From: Symbiodinium natans
Lineage: Eukaryota > Sar > Dinophyceae > Suessiales > Symbiodiniaceae
Direction: 5' to 3'
Assembly (NCBI GenBank): GCA_905221605.1
Contig: CAJNDS010002145.1
Span: forward strand, 314,501-378,500
Length of the DNA: 64,000 nt
Shown piece by piece: positions 22,566-33,941 of the stretch (the stretch's first letter is position 1; the number at the start of each line of letters is the position of its first letter). The notes under the pieces are model-generated. The model saw only the letters and a program-made list of their open reading frames with translations. It was not told the origin of the DNA and did no database searches. The translations under genes and the position numbers were made by a program.

Positions 22566-23740
22566 CTTGCATTTCTGTTGGCATGTCTATAATGGTGGTA
22601 GAATATTGCAGCAGCAGTACTACGGTAGTGATTTAGTACTAACTATTCTAATTTCACTTTTATTATCTCAGAAGTATTGCTAAACGATTAAGTTATTACT
22701 GCAATGACCCTGCAATGTTACTAACGATAGTAGTGCCATAGAATTCATATAATATTACTATCATGCAATACTATTGTCAATATGTCGATAATATTACAGC
22801 AATATTACTGCACAACTCCTGGCCTTTTACTGTACTATTTCTGCAATATTGCTGCAAAATTTCTATAATAATTCTCATGCCACCAAATTACAAAGACACG
22901 ACTGTAGTGTTGCGGGAATATTGCTGTAACACTGCTATAATGCTGCTGTAGCATTGCAAATACTACTATAAATATTTTTGTTTCTGCAATATTACCAACA
23001 AGATTACAAAAATATAACGATAACATTGCTGTAATGTTGCTTAACTACTATATTGCTATATATTGCTATAATACTGCTAGAATGTTACCTAGTGCCGTTG
23101 TCATCTTTTTAGGTCTAAGAGCCACATTCGAAAGAATGCCTTTGGCTGGTCCATTTGCAGCCGGAATGGTACTGGTAACTTCAGGCCATTAAGGATAATA
23201 GTCACGGATACCTATGCCACACACACTGCAGATGCTGGTTTTGGATTTGAATGTAATGCCATTGCGGTACTGCATTGCTACTGTAATACTACTATAATAC
23301 TTCTAGATTCTATCGCTCGTATATCACTCCTTATTACTGCGTTCTTACAAATACAGTACTACTACATTCCTGTTATATTGCTACTTTGTTGCTGCTGGGC
23401 TAATCTATTTCTGCTATATTCCTACAAAACTACTAGTCTATTTCTACTAAACTACTACTACATACTAGACTTCTACATGGCATCAGTATATATTATTATA
23501 TTGCTCTAGTATTCTATTCTTATCGCTATTGCTGTGTTGCTGTATTGCAGTGTCGTTACTGCGTTACTGTGTTGCTATGCTACTGTGCCAATGTGTGACT
23601 GTGTTACCATGCTTCTGTGTTACGGTGTGAATGTGGTACTGCGTTTACAACTACGTCTCCAAGTCCGAGTCCTGCTCCCTGTCCTACTACTCCTACTCCT
23701 CCTGCTGCTGCTACTGCTGCTACTGCGAGAAGTCATACTA
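22566..23740. repeat. A+T-rich degenerate array of TACTA/TAATATTGC motifs
   Basis: About 1.1 kb in which ATATTGC, TACTACTA, GCTATAATA and TTACTGC recur at short, irregular spacing, grading into CTG/CTCCTG triplets at about 23690-23735. Base composition contrasts sharply with the flanks. Two unrelated patches (about 23100-23260) interrupt it. No coding potential. Confidence 0.6.
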
Positions 23741-24863
23741 CTACCTCCCCCCAAGCTCGCACAAACAAACTCAAAAGGCAAAAGCAATAATAGATGAAAA
23801 CTCTGCTCCCCAAACGCTGCCTTGAGAATGACAAGGAACTCTTGCTCGTTCCTCGGAGATGGCTTCTGATACTGGGGTGGCATGCAACTACCAAATATAT
23901 TATCATGGCCGGGGTTCTGCAAATTTGGCACGGCGGTGTCCACAATTCGCAGGAGCTCCCGTCCGCGGGTGTTCCGGAGAGTTTGCGATAGAGAAGGGTA
24001 GTACCTAGATTGGAACGAATGCCCTTGCATGTTCTGCTTGGTTGAAGAGCACCTCCTTCCGGGGAACGTACCGAGGTCCCGTCACTTTGCCTTCCTCGCG
24101 AATATCGGAAAGTCCTGGAGGCAGGCTCTTCGCAACAGTGGCGAATAAGCCGGCCTCTAATTACACTGCATCAACATCCAAAGTTGGAGCGCGATCAAGA
24201 GTTGATTTCAGAATGTTTTTGAAAAAGCCTGCAAGGGCTCTGCCCAGGTAGCAAGAAATTTACGTACCGTAGCAAACACCGAAGACCCAACATTCAAGGA
24301 CAGGTCGCCGCTTCTGGGATGGCAAGTAGAAGGACGTCCACATCAGACAGACGATTCCAAGCTTGAGAAGCTAGATTGCCAAGGTTGGGGCCTACCTCCT
24401 CGTAGGATGCAGTATTGGACGCATGGCTTGGTGTTCAGGTCCGACTTTTCTCCCATAACCCCAAGGATATCGGAAAACCCCACAAGCCAACCTCGCCATT
24501 CCTCCGAGATAGGCTCAAAACTCAAAACTCACCAAGAATGGGAGGCCGATCAACATGCGCCATATTGGAAGAGTAACGGCTTCAGGACATGACAACTTCG
24601 AATGGCATCGGGGAAGCCTGCTGCTCATCAGCCAAGCTCGCGACGCCCAACTCAAAGCCGGGCTGCTGCACACATAACCCATTTTACCAAGATCGAGTCC
24701 AGAGGCATTCTACTGATCAACCAAAAGACTCAAAAGACGTACAAAGACTATGGCGCGAGCAACACCCTGGTGATGCGTTTCGTCGGCTGCCGTTTGAAAC
24801 AAACTCGGCCAGACTCCTAGACAATGACATCCCTGATCCCGTAAGCATTCCTCTTAAGCCCAC
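23741..24863. other. No supported gene
   Basis: Short frames on both strands only. Minus 24717-24968 continues past the exon donor at 24864 and is probably intron read-through there. Confidence 0.35.
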
Positions 24864-25056
24864 CTGAACCCAGATGCACACGTGCAGATCGCAGTCTCCA
24901 AACATCTCACAACTCAACAGCTGTGACATCAGCTCCTCTGCATTGAGTACGTCTTGGCCTCGGGCCACAAGACAGCGCCCAATTCTATGGAAGGATACTG
25001 CGCTGATTTTGCAACGCCTCCAGCGCCATGTGGAAACGAAGGCGCGGGATCCCGTC
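24864..25056 (-). CDS. Internal exon of an unidentified protein (64 codons)
   Basis: Minus-strand exon with acceptor CACCGACAG at 25057 and donor TTCAG then GTGGGC at 24863. It is open throughout and reads SFHRIGRCLVARGQDVLNAE then ELMSQLLSCEMFGDCDLHV, an amphipathic helical peptide with no recognised domain. It has the same strand and style as 25790-26106 and may be part of that gene. Confidence 0.5.
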
Positions 25057-25789
25057 CTGTCGGTGTCTCAGGACAAGCCCGTATTGACATTGCATGGGCG
25101 CATGGGCATGGGCCTGCTAAACTGCACACCGACCATGACTTCTCCAACCAGGCGGTTGCATGTCAAGCAAGGAGAAGCCAAAGCAGACTGCACAATGGCG
25201 TCACCACAGTAGGCAGGCTACATTGAAGGCAAGCTGTTTTGTTGCCTAGTGCTTGTGTGTGTGGCCTGTCTGCTGACGTTAAGGCTAAGAGTCCCTACTC
25301 CAACATGCCGCAGGCTGTGTTCATGCTGGATCGTGGAGCATCTTGGAGCCCAACATACTGTAACATACTGCATCAACATCAAGAACATGAGGCGGCTCAC
25401 AGATTTCTCGAGAATCTCGGCCGCTTCAGGCTCGTCCATCTGGTGACTGTCGAGAAATTAAAAATGCTAGAAGTTTGTTGCTCAGATTAAGGTTCACATC
25501 ATATGTCGTGGCGCGGGCATTTGCGGGCAGTATCATTTTCACATAGTGTTGGCGTCGAGTTGTCACGCTGTCGCCTCAACGTGTCTCTTCTGTCGCATGG
25601 TGCAGCTATCGGCCTGGTCGATTGACACCGGGAGTGCTCAGTAAAAGCAACGTCATTATTAACAGTCAATCGTCTATCACATGCCCCATATCACAGCTTC
25701 CAGTATTTTGAAGCACTCTGACACGTAAAACAGCACAGCTTTGCATGCGATATCGAGCTATATCGAGCTATATCGAGCGTGAAGCTCGT

Positions 25790-26106
25790 TCAAAGGACCG
25801 CATCTCTTTGAAGCGAGGTGAGACAGTGCCAGGACGGCAGTCGATAAGACTCAGCACAAGAAAACAGAAAACTGCCTGATGCACTGCTCCCAAACAAACC
25901 CGGCAGAATGTGCCCCTGCAAAAAATTGCAAGTGTGGTATGGCAGGTATCTGATTGCTTGTCTCAGCTGGCAAGACATTGGTTGGCATCCGTTTGAGCCG
26001 ATCATTGGGACGCCCACGAATTCTGGCCAGGTCTTCTGCGGCCCAGAAGATCTTCGATGGCACTGTACGTGCCTTCGCGCAGGGCAACGGCAAGCTCGGA
26101 GACAAT
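25790..26106 (-). CDS. Two exon candidates, unknown protein
   Basis: First exon from 26106 (acceptor GAATTTTCAG) to about 26035 reads IVSELAVALREGTYSAIEDL, clearly protein-like. Second candidate starts at 25915 after a strong acceptor, CAATTTTTT-GCAG. All three frames stay open for at least 60 nt, so its phase is undecided; one frame has a membrane-like stretch (VFCFLVLSLIDC). Function unknown. Confidence 0.45.
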
Positions 26107-27828
26107 CTGAAAATTCACAGTTGGATTCCACGGGACTTCTGTCAGCTAAGTTCTGCACTTCCGAGCCACAAGCTGTCTCTGTCCCAGAAGCTGACCTGCG
26201 TAGACTCCTCACAGGGCAGCGCCATGTTCTGAGCAGGGCCTCGCAACTGCAACATCTGGCACCTCTGCATCCTCGGGATCATACTTCTCGGAGGTAAAGC
26301 TGTCTGCGGGTACGGTGAGATTGCCTTATAAGATTGCACAACCAAGACTTCACACGGCACTTTACCAAGTGATGCGCACCGGCCCGGGACCGCGCAAGAG
26401 AAACATCGTTTCTCGCTGAAGTTGACACCATATGCGATCGCGCAAGCAGAACGTGCTTGAATGACTCCCGCTACAAGAAACACATCCGTCATTCTTGTTG
26501 TCAGACTAGCACGAAATTCAGGTGCGAGAGCGCCATTTTAGTTGTTTTGCTGGGGTCTCCCCAACAGCTCGAAAGTGTGGAAAGGGCCCACTGTTCAGGC
26601 CTACTTCCGCCAAAAGTGGTGGCAAGCGCAGCGCTTTCGTTTTTGCTTTTTGAAACAGGAGGGCCTGACATCCTAAGCCCAGAAGCTAGTCCGAAAACCC
26701 GAAGAGGCAAGTCACAACAAGGCTGAGTTGGTGTGGTAGGATCTGCTGCCCTCCGCCGACTCATACGATGAACAGCAGGGATCCCTATTCAAGAACATGT
26801 TGGAACGCGAGAGGCTTTCAAAAACAGAGCTTGTGCCTTTAATGTGTGCCAATGCTCTGACAATCCGAGGGCATCCTTTGATCCATTTCAAGGATGCGAC
26901 ACCTGAAGCCCAAAACTGAAGCCCAAAACTAAAAACAACTACGACGAATGACTAATGGTGACGCTTTCCCTAATGCTAGGCCTCAGTCTAATTCTAGTAC
27001 TACAAGCGGGCCGGTGATTCCACATCACTGTGGACGCGGAAGACACATCAGGGCAAATCAATCCCCAAGTAGACGCTGGAATTAAGGCAAGCAGACTTAG
27101 AAGAGTTCGAGACAAAGGGTTTAGGGTTAGGGGCCAGGATTTGAAGGATTGACAGCACAGAGAAAGCGGGCGATCCTATGAAGCCTCGTGGGATGCCATT
27201 GCATACTTCGGCACGTGAAGAGATATACTCTGAGACTCTGATGTCGGGTCTTGCGCTTAGGGGAAGTCTAGGGTTGCAAGCACTGCTAGCAGTCAAAACA
27301 CCATGTAGACGCCGCGTACGTGACGACGAAGCCGACTTCGCCACATAAAGAGAACTGTGGGGGATGCAGTTCCCCAATGTGGATGCGTAAACGAACAGAG
27401 CGATGCGAGATAAAGAGTGTCTACATGTCACTACGATGACGACTCGAGCATTACGACTACGATTCACGACAACGACGACGACCAACAATCACCACCACCT
27501 CCACGACTACGAGGACGACGACGACGACGAAGACTACGACCCTGCTCTTGCTGCACTGTGTTTGCCTGCTCTCGTCTTGCTCAACTCTGCTTCAGCACGG
27601 CTGAGTGCGTGGTGCCTTTGCCAATTCAACATGTTCCGTACGTGCTACTGGCCATTAGAACCGTCTCAATATGCTTTGGGCAGCTACTGTGTCAGCAGGC
27701 TGTCGTCGACTGTATGCCTAGGACCAGGAAGTGTTACTGACCTTTCAGGCGCAAAGCATGCGACATGAGAGTCAGGGCGACGGGTGACAACGTGACAATG
27801 AAATGAACGAAACAACATAATTTGCAGC
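26107..27828. other. 3' flank of the coiled-coil gene; triplet and telomere-like repeats
   Basis: No supported exon apart from a possible short one near 26190-26145 minus. A TTTAGGG-like relic (AAAGGGTTTAGGGTTAGGGG) is at 27114-27134. Frames at 27048-27488 minus and 27403-27768 plus span the ACG/GAC triplet block and are probably spurious. Confidence 0.35.
27436..27541 (+). repeat. Degenerate ACG/GAC trinucleotide repeat
   Basis: ACGACTACGA, ACAACGACGACGACC and (GAC)n-type triplets dominate this 105-bp stretch, giving Asp/Arg-rich frames (DYEDDDDDEDYD in one plus frame). No domain supports coding. Confidence 0.6.
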
Positions 27829-28704
27829 TTAAATGCTGTCCTCACTCGCAGTATGATGCCGAGTGCTGTCTTCAGAAAACCACCATGAATCTGAGCACTC
27901 CGGGTGCAGGATACTGGCCTCAGCATATGTAGTATCAAAGTGGTCCAAACCAATTTCAGAATGATCTTTGCCATCAGCATACCACCAGGATGCTGTCGGC
28001 GTATGGCACCCAGATTCTGCTGAACTGATCTCGCACGCTTCGCAGTCGCTGCTGCAGGAGCTCTGCACGGGGCTGGTGTAACCAGTGTAGCACCCTCTGC
28101 GGCCCCGGGCTCTCGGCGTTAAGCGATAATGCTCGGCTTCTTGCCGACCATCTTTCAAACTGTCAAAGGCAGCGACGGCAGGGACAGGGATACCTCGCGC
28201 TGTTCTGGCATGTCCTGGATTGGGTTTGGCCGTCTCTTTGTACAACTGCGTCTCTGCAGCCATCAACTTGAATGAGAAGCGTTTGCTTCGAGCCCGCTCG
28301 GCTTGAAGATCCTTACGCAAAGCTCGTACCGCCCACTTCTCCTGCTGAAGTGCAGCTCTGGCCGCATGCAGATTGGCCTGAAGAGTAACACAAGTTTCAG
28401 CAAGCTCCTCGCGGCTCGCTGCAAAATCCATGGCAAAGCTTTCCGTTGGCGAGTCGCACAAAGCATCAAAGCCCGGGTTTCCCGCGTCGCTTCCAGTCTC
28501 AGGCTGTCTCCGCCAACGCACCAAGGTCCGCTCTGCATCCTCCCAGTTGGCCTTTTCGTCACTACGGCCTGTTTCCAACCACAAATTGTGAGCACGGCGA
28601 GTCAGCTCATCTTGAGCGCGTTGCAGCACTCCAACTCCTGAGCCGCCCCGCAAGAGCGCCGCCACGAATCTGGGAGAGAGCTCAAGCTCATCCTCCAAGT
28701 CCAT
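27829..28704 (-). CDS. Coiled-coil protein with DUF2934-like motif, unknown function
   Basis: Complete 291-codon single-exon frame; the ATG at 28704 follows a possible AG acceptor (CTCTAAAG) a few bases upstream. Residues 33-63 contain ELTRRAHNLWLETGRSD then WEDAERTLVRW. This matches the DUF2934 pattern (R-RA-x-LW-x-GR-x-W-x-AE-x-L), a short helical domain known mainly from bacteria. Residues about 95-150 form a heptad-rich coiled coil (LQANLHAARAALQQEKWAVR). The C-terminal 110 residues are Ser/Cys/Asp-rich and probably disordered. No catalytic residues. It could be a scaffold or structural protein; the role is not inferable. Confidence 0.65.
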   Translation of the reverse strand: MDLEDELELSPRFVAALLRGGSGVGVLQRAQDELTRRAHNLWLETGRSDEKANWEDAERTLVRWRRQPETGSDAGNPGFDALCDSPTESFAMDFAASREELAETCVTLQANLHAARAALQQEKWAVRALRKDLQAERARSKRFSFKLMAAETQLYKETAKPNPGHARTARGIPVPAVAAFDSLKDGRQEAEHYRLTPRARGRRGCYTGYTSPVQSSCSSDCEACEISSAESGCHTPTASWWYADGKDHSEIGLDHFDTTYAEASILHPECSDSWWFSEDSTRHHTASEDSI

Positions 28705-29815
28705 TTCCTTTAGAGATGGATCTGGCTCATGTCTACGTGGACCCAGCCTCTATGTCGCGATCACATTTTCTCGAGCACTGAAACATACTGGCAAGTCCAG
28801 ACTCTGTTTACCAACAGCTCAAGCAATGCGGTTCGCTGCTATGTGGGGTTGCTTACGTTGGATTCAGGATGCCCGCTCAGGAGTACTCCCAGGCCGAATG
28901 ACCTCAAATAAAACTGGACCCCAAACATGGTAGACAAGACTGGTTCTCTGGTATGTCAAATACTGCTGCCGGCAGAGGGGCTTAAAGGGAGTACGCTCAA
29001 CATCCTGCAGCAACATGCACCTACTTGCAACTGCGCATCCATTGCCTGGCCCTGCCAAGGCCATTTTTGGGACAAAGTGCGCATCGTGTTTCTGGAGGGC
29101 AGTTGGGGTGTGCCGGTGCCAGATTCGCGCATTGCCTTTGATAACAATGCAAAGAAGTGGTCGTGGAAGCGCTTCTTCGTTCTAGTCGTGTCAAGTTGCC
29201 GGGGAGCACCGGTGCTACGCTAACAAGGTCGCACCTTAACCTCGGACCCAAGCTGACCCTCGCGAATGTCTTATGCTGCTCATTTTTCACAGAAACGCAT
29301 ATGGCATGTAATTCACGTGTTCCCTTACATCGCTACTTCACCACACGAAGAGCGGCCCTCTCATGTTTCGGCACACGAGCGAAGGCACTCGCACAATCAA
29401 GTATCAATGAACAGACCCAGCTCTTTGTAGAGGTCAGTGAATGCCTGCAGAGAATAGGAATGGCATGGGAATTGTCATGTAGGCACGATGGGAGAACGCT
29501 TAGGGGCAGACCGAGACAAAGCGCTTCAACCAGTGATACACGACTTCCAGCGGCACCTCACCGAACAATGAAACTTTCAACATGACACCGGGCCTAGGTC
29601 TGAGCTCATGGCCCACTCATCAAGGTCCTATTTGAAGCTGCACTGGAGCCCCTTCAAGCAACAGAAGAAGGCATGTGACAGAGTCCTTTATCATCAGTGG
29701 CTGAAGGTTCATGCTCTCCCCGATTTGGTGGAGCAAGTCAACAAAGTCTTGCCTTATGGCTGCATGGACTTATCTTGCATCTTGCACTGAACCCTCATTG
29801 ATTCAGGATGCATAC
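28705..29815. other. No supported gene
   Basis: Plus frames 28927-29223, 29157-29585 and 29608-29790 and minus 29021-29290 overlap one another. None shows a domain or coherent splice sites. Confidence 0.35.
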
Positions 29816-30178
29816 CTGAATGCGCAACGCGGTAGAGCTTGCAACAACGGCGACTTGCCCATCTTCCAACTGAGCTGCATGTTTGTGTGGCTTGAAATCT
29901 GGCAAGGCTTCAGCAGATTGTACAGGTTCATGACCTGAGGGCAAATCAGAGCCGTTTTCATGCCATGGCGAAGACCTAGCGGATCTAGCCGGCCTAGCGC
30001 TGTCTGAGAACACCGCCACATCCATGTGGACGTAGAAGGTTGGCCTACCAGGCCTTCCAGTATCCTCAGTGTCCACCTGGGTGCAGAAAGGCTTGGAAGC
30101 ATTCTCAACCTTTTCCCGTCTCTGCCATGAGTCTCGCACTGGTATCCGCATCATGCGAAATGGGCGAGGGGACATGTC
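29816..30178 (-). CDS. Large internal exon, unknown Ser/Pro/Arg-rich protein
   Basis: Minus-strand exon of 121 codons, phase 0 at both ends, between acceptor GCGACTGCAG and donor ATTCAG then GTATGC. It begins DMSPRPFRMMRIPVRDSWQR and contains GRPGRPTFYVHMDVAVFSDS; the rest looks disordered. It lies 3' of the EF-hand exons on the same strand and could be the next gene or a later exon of that one. No family recognised. Confidence 0.5.
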
Positions 30179-30388
30179 CTGCAGTCGCAACTTACGCTCT
30201 TTTTGTCAGATGCAAGTGCGCTGCACACGTAACTACAACGCTGTTGAGGAAAGGGATTCCATGGAATTGACGTTGTAGACACGTTGTTAGTGACAGCTGG
30301 AACATCTTGCACATTGGGAACCGATCGGAACACATTTCTGCACAGAATGGTTCCAAACAGCGACACGACCATGCCTGAGCGACAAGCC

Positions 30389-30974
30389 TCAGAAATCAGC
30401 GAGGGGAGAGCCAGTTGAGGCAGTCATGTCTGCAGACACTGGTCGGCCAAGGATCTTCAGCATCCAGTCCACGAAGATGTCTTGACCATCCCTTACAGCT
30501 GTTGCTTCTATTTCAACATGATGCTGCGTGCGTCTGGCCGCAAGCCCGCAAAAACTTGAGGGTGACGCTCATCACACACATCTGCAATCATTTCCATGAC
30601 GCAAAGAGCCTGGCATAAATTTTGGTGCAGAGTCCCACATTATCACATCTTCGCCCAGCCTTGAGCTTTTGAGACAGCTCCAGGTCTCCAAGCATCATCC
30701 GTTGCTCATTGCAGAATTCTGCAAAAGTCACGAGCTCCTCCAAAAGCAGTTCGCTATGATTGCCAATCCATCAGCAGAATCCTCGCTGTGCCTCAAAGGT
30801 GACGACGCCATCTCGATTTGAGTCCAGCTTCCAAAGAGTGGCAATGTGTCGAAAATCCAAGGACAAGTCCTGTAGAATGCAGAATCGCAATTATTGTCAT
30901 TGATTCAAGCAAGCAACAAACCGCACCTCAGGTGTGACAAGCCGCTGAAGGGTCGCCAACGTGAGCACAGGTTC
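30389..30974 (-). CDS. EF-hand protein, partial (four exon candidates)
   Basis: Minus-strand exons 30974-30927 (reads EPVLTLATLQRLVTPE), 30869-30782 and 30718-30660 join in phase. Exon two holds an EF-hand: helix DLSLDFRHIATLWKL and loop DSNRDGVVTFEA, with Asp1, Asn3, Asp5, Gly6 and a hydrophobic at position 8. The twelfth position is Ala in this reading (Glu is at 11), so calcium affinity may be reduced, unless the true donor lies after GAG. Exon three reads EFCNEQRMMLGDLELSQKLK. A further candidate at 30491-30389 (reads GQDIFVDWMLKILGRPVSAD) ends in a stop. I recall similar EF-hand proteins with a DLS-DFRH-ATLWK-D-NRDG pattern from dinoflagellates. The 5' end is not found. Confidence 0.6.
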
Positions 30975-32456
30975 CTGCAGGGGCAACTACCGAGGCAGAA
31001 CACTAACAAAGTAGCACCACGGCAACACGAAACTAAAATGCAACCCTGGTTTAGGATTTCAGGTGGGATTACAACTCACAATATGCCACTGCTTGTCACT
31101 GCAAGAGCCTTGCTGTCCTTGCTAACACTACTGCGCGTGTGTAGAGACATGGACAAAGGGACAATCGGCCGGGCAACAAGCGATGGGGGGGGGGGAATAG
31201 GGCGGAACCGACTTGCCAGATGTACTAAACAATGCCAAGGCCACGAGGCAGTAGTGTGTACATACGTATAGACTCGACATGTACAGACACTAGTTGCGCC
31301 GAAAATTTTTTTAAAGCACCGGCGCAAATCCTGCCTCCACGTGGGTCTGCGCTTGTGGCAAGGAGGCCTGAGGCTCATCTCGCTAAGGCTAAGGAGGCTA
31401 AGGGATTCTTCGCGACTCTTTGACAGGCCCCAAGTCCCCAAGTCCCAAGCCCCGTTGGCATTGGTGGATACCAGCGATGCCTTACCACGACTATTCACAG
31501 CAGGCTCAGCAGGGACAGGCTCAAACAGGGCAATATTGAGACTCAAGCCGCGAACCACTCCCCCCAAACCGCCTCACACTGACCGGTGGAGAGCTCAGCC
31601 ACTGCCAACGGTGTGAACGCAAACCCAGTGCCTCCCCGTCAACGCCATGTGACTTCAAGCGATTGAACTCATTCCTCAGTGGTGGAACTGTGACGGATGT
31701 CATCTTAACAGGACTGCAACAAAGACCCACACGCACAGACACAGGCCAAGACAACACAACAAACACGGGCACGATAAACACACACACACACACACACAAA
31801 TCAGGGATTACCGGTGCACGTTGCTTTAGAGGGCGCCGCTTGAACTGCTGTAAAGCATTCGAAAACCAGGGGGCTGCACCACCATAAGCCCAACAACAAC
31901 CAACCTAAACCCAAGAGAGCCCCACCAAAGCCTAACAAAAACCTTAGCTTTCCTGAATGGGAGGGGGGGGTCGACGGACTGTTCATGTCAAGGTGTATCT
32001 TGCAGCACTGACATCGCAGGGCTTTGCATTCCATTTTTCCGCCATGATCTCGATCTAACAAAATGGCTGCAATGCAGTGCACATAGTGCTCATCCAACTT
32101 ACAAGAATTCCAGCCGGTCCTATCGCAACTCCAAGTCTTGCGAACATGCTACAACAACCCCGAGCTATTCCTACCAAAATCCCGACAATTCCGTTAAAAA
32201 AAAACCCCAACCAATCTTGCGACCATCCAAACCTTTTTCCCGCTTGATTCCCAACTAGTCCAATAAGAGACCCAACGGTATTAGTATTCACTGTTCGGGA
32301 AAAACCTGTGGCATGCTTCGCCTGTGTCTTCCATACTGGGAGAATGTTTGGAGAAGGGAATGCCCCAGTGTTTTCCAGGATGGCACAGAAAGCCTTGAAT
32401 ACCATCGACAGAACAAGACCATGAGATAAGTAGGGTTGAAGAAGCATTGTTTCCAG
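30975..32456. other. Upstream region of EF-hand exons; no supported gene
   Basis: Contains a short (CA)n run at about 31780-31799 and a G-run near 31184. Overlapping frames 31076-31567 minus and 31341-31616 plus have no domain. Confidence 0.35.
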
Positions 32457-32916
32457 CAGACACACACACACACGCGCGCGCATTCACACGAAATCACACG
32501 CAATCACACCCACGCGCAATCGCACACACACACACACACACACACACCCACAGCCACAGCCACAGCCACAGCCACACCCACACCCACACCCACACCCCAC
32601 CCACTACACACCCACACCCCCACCCACTACACACACACACACCCACCCACGCACGCACGCACGCACGCACGCAGGCACGCACGCAGGCACGCAGGCACGC
32701 ACGCAGGCACGGCGCACGCAGGCACGCAGGCACGCACGCAGGCACGCACGCAGGCACGCACGCAGGCACGCACGCAGGCACGCACGCAGGCACGCACGCA
32801 GGCACGCAGGCACGCACGCAGGCACGCACGCAGGCACGCACGCAGGCACGCAGGCACGCACGCAGGCACTCACGCAGGCACGCACGCAGGCACGCACGCA
32901 GGCACGCACGCAGGCA
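32457..32916 (+). repeat. CA / CACGCAGG minisatellite
   Basis: Starts as (CA)n with interspersed CG, passes through CAGCCA and CACCCA hexamers, then settles into GCACGCAG/GCACGCAGGCAC units from about 32650 to 32916. Because 4- and 8-base units are not multiples of three, every frame on both strands stays open (TQARTQAR-type on plus, ACVRACVP-type on minus). These frames are artefacts. Confidence 0.9.
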
Positions 32917-33146
32917 CACTGAGTGACCAAAAGGAAACAACAGCACTATGAACATTGCGCAGGTACACAAGGATGCGTCCATCCTTGCTTCGCAAGATCT
33001 AACTGGGCGTCTTCGTTGGCTCTCGTCCCAGTTAGGCTCCGAGAGCCCCCTGCGGGAAAATTGAGCGAGATGCTGGATCTCGGTCCAACCTTACTGGCGT
33101 ATCCAAGTCCCTTAGCTTAGAATCAGGGTTCACACACACACACACC
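32917..33146 (+). repeat. 225-bp repeat with CA tail, copy 1
   Basis: Runs from CACTGAGTGACCAAAAGG to AATCAGGGTT(CA)n. Nearly identical to 33942-34166: I see two substitutions (TTCGCAAG against TTCACAAG; TTACTGG against TTATTGG). Both copies are bordered by CA-rich microsatellite. The 65-codon frame in it is duplicated as part of the repeat. It could be a short retroelement with a microsatellite tail or a recent segmental duplication; no A/B box, poly-A or clear target-site duplication was found. Confidence 0.8.
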
Positions 33147-33244
33147 CCGCCTACGAGGGGAGACACAATGCATTCCAAGGCCCAATCCTCCGCCATAGCC
33201 CCGTCACCGCCATAGGCCCTCCTCCTCCAGCACCGACCTTAGAA

Positions 33245-33445
33245 ATCCTTAGTGTCGTCGTCATCGTCGTCAGAGACCTCCAGCTGCCATGAAAGGCCCA
33301 GGAGCGTCCGGGAGATCCCAGCTGCCAGCGCCGTGACCCAAGGCACCTCCCATCATCGTCGTCGTCGTGGAGGACCCCCAACTGCCACAGAGGGCCCAGG
33401 AGCATCCCAGGAGGCCCCCGCTGTCAACAGCGACCCAGAGCACCT
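33245..33445 (+). repeat. Two-copy repeat of about 105 bp with GTC runs
   Basis: TCGTCGTCATCGTCGTC then CC-CTGCCATGAAAGGCCCAG recurs about 105 bp later as CATCGTCGTCGTCGTGG then CTGCCACAGAGGGCCCAG. The copies are diverged. It lies between the two 225-bp repeats. Confidence 0.5.
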
Positions 33446-33690
33446 CTACTAAGACAGAAGCCGAGCGGCGAAATGTCCAGCAAGAAAGAAAACGGATGAA
33501 AACGGTCTAACTATTTGCAACTGAGGGGCAACCACCGCAAATACGACTCGGGTCGAGACCCACGAATAGAGAGTTAGACCACCTCGTCCACCTCGTCTAT
33601 GTCTCACGACTGGGTTTAAGACACCCTTCAACAATTTCCGGTTCCGCCCTTATTGGCGACACTGAGCTTCAGCCGGCGTGGCTGGTACCT

Positions 33691-33722
<32 letters not shown>
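33691..33722 (+). repeat. (GA)n microsatellite
   Basis: Uninterrupted GA dinucleotide run of about 16 units after ACCTC. Confidence 0.9.
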
Positions 33723-33725
<3 letters not shown>

Positions 33726-33941
33726 CCGCTCATAGCACTGGGTGCCTACCAAGGCTCATCTGGCACTGAAGCCTCTCTGTTTACTTGGGTGATCCCCATC
33801 CAGGAATCAGGCAATGCCCAAACGGGTGAATTGCCCTTGGGCGATGAAGCCCACACACGGAGAGAGGGAGGTCAACCAGAGATTGTTGTACAATGGTACA
33901 CTGTTGCCAGATCTCATCCAGGAGGTACTGAAACTTCAGAT

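Noticed and set aside
32436-32982. Long frames in all three plus frames and on minus across the CA/CACG minisatellite
   Set aside because: 4- and 8-base repeat units keep every frame open; no non-repetitive coding sequence.
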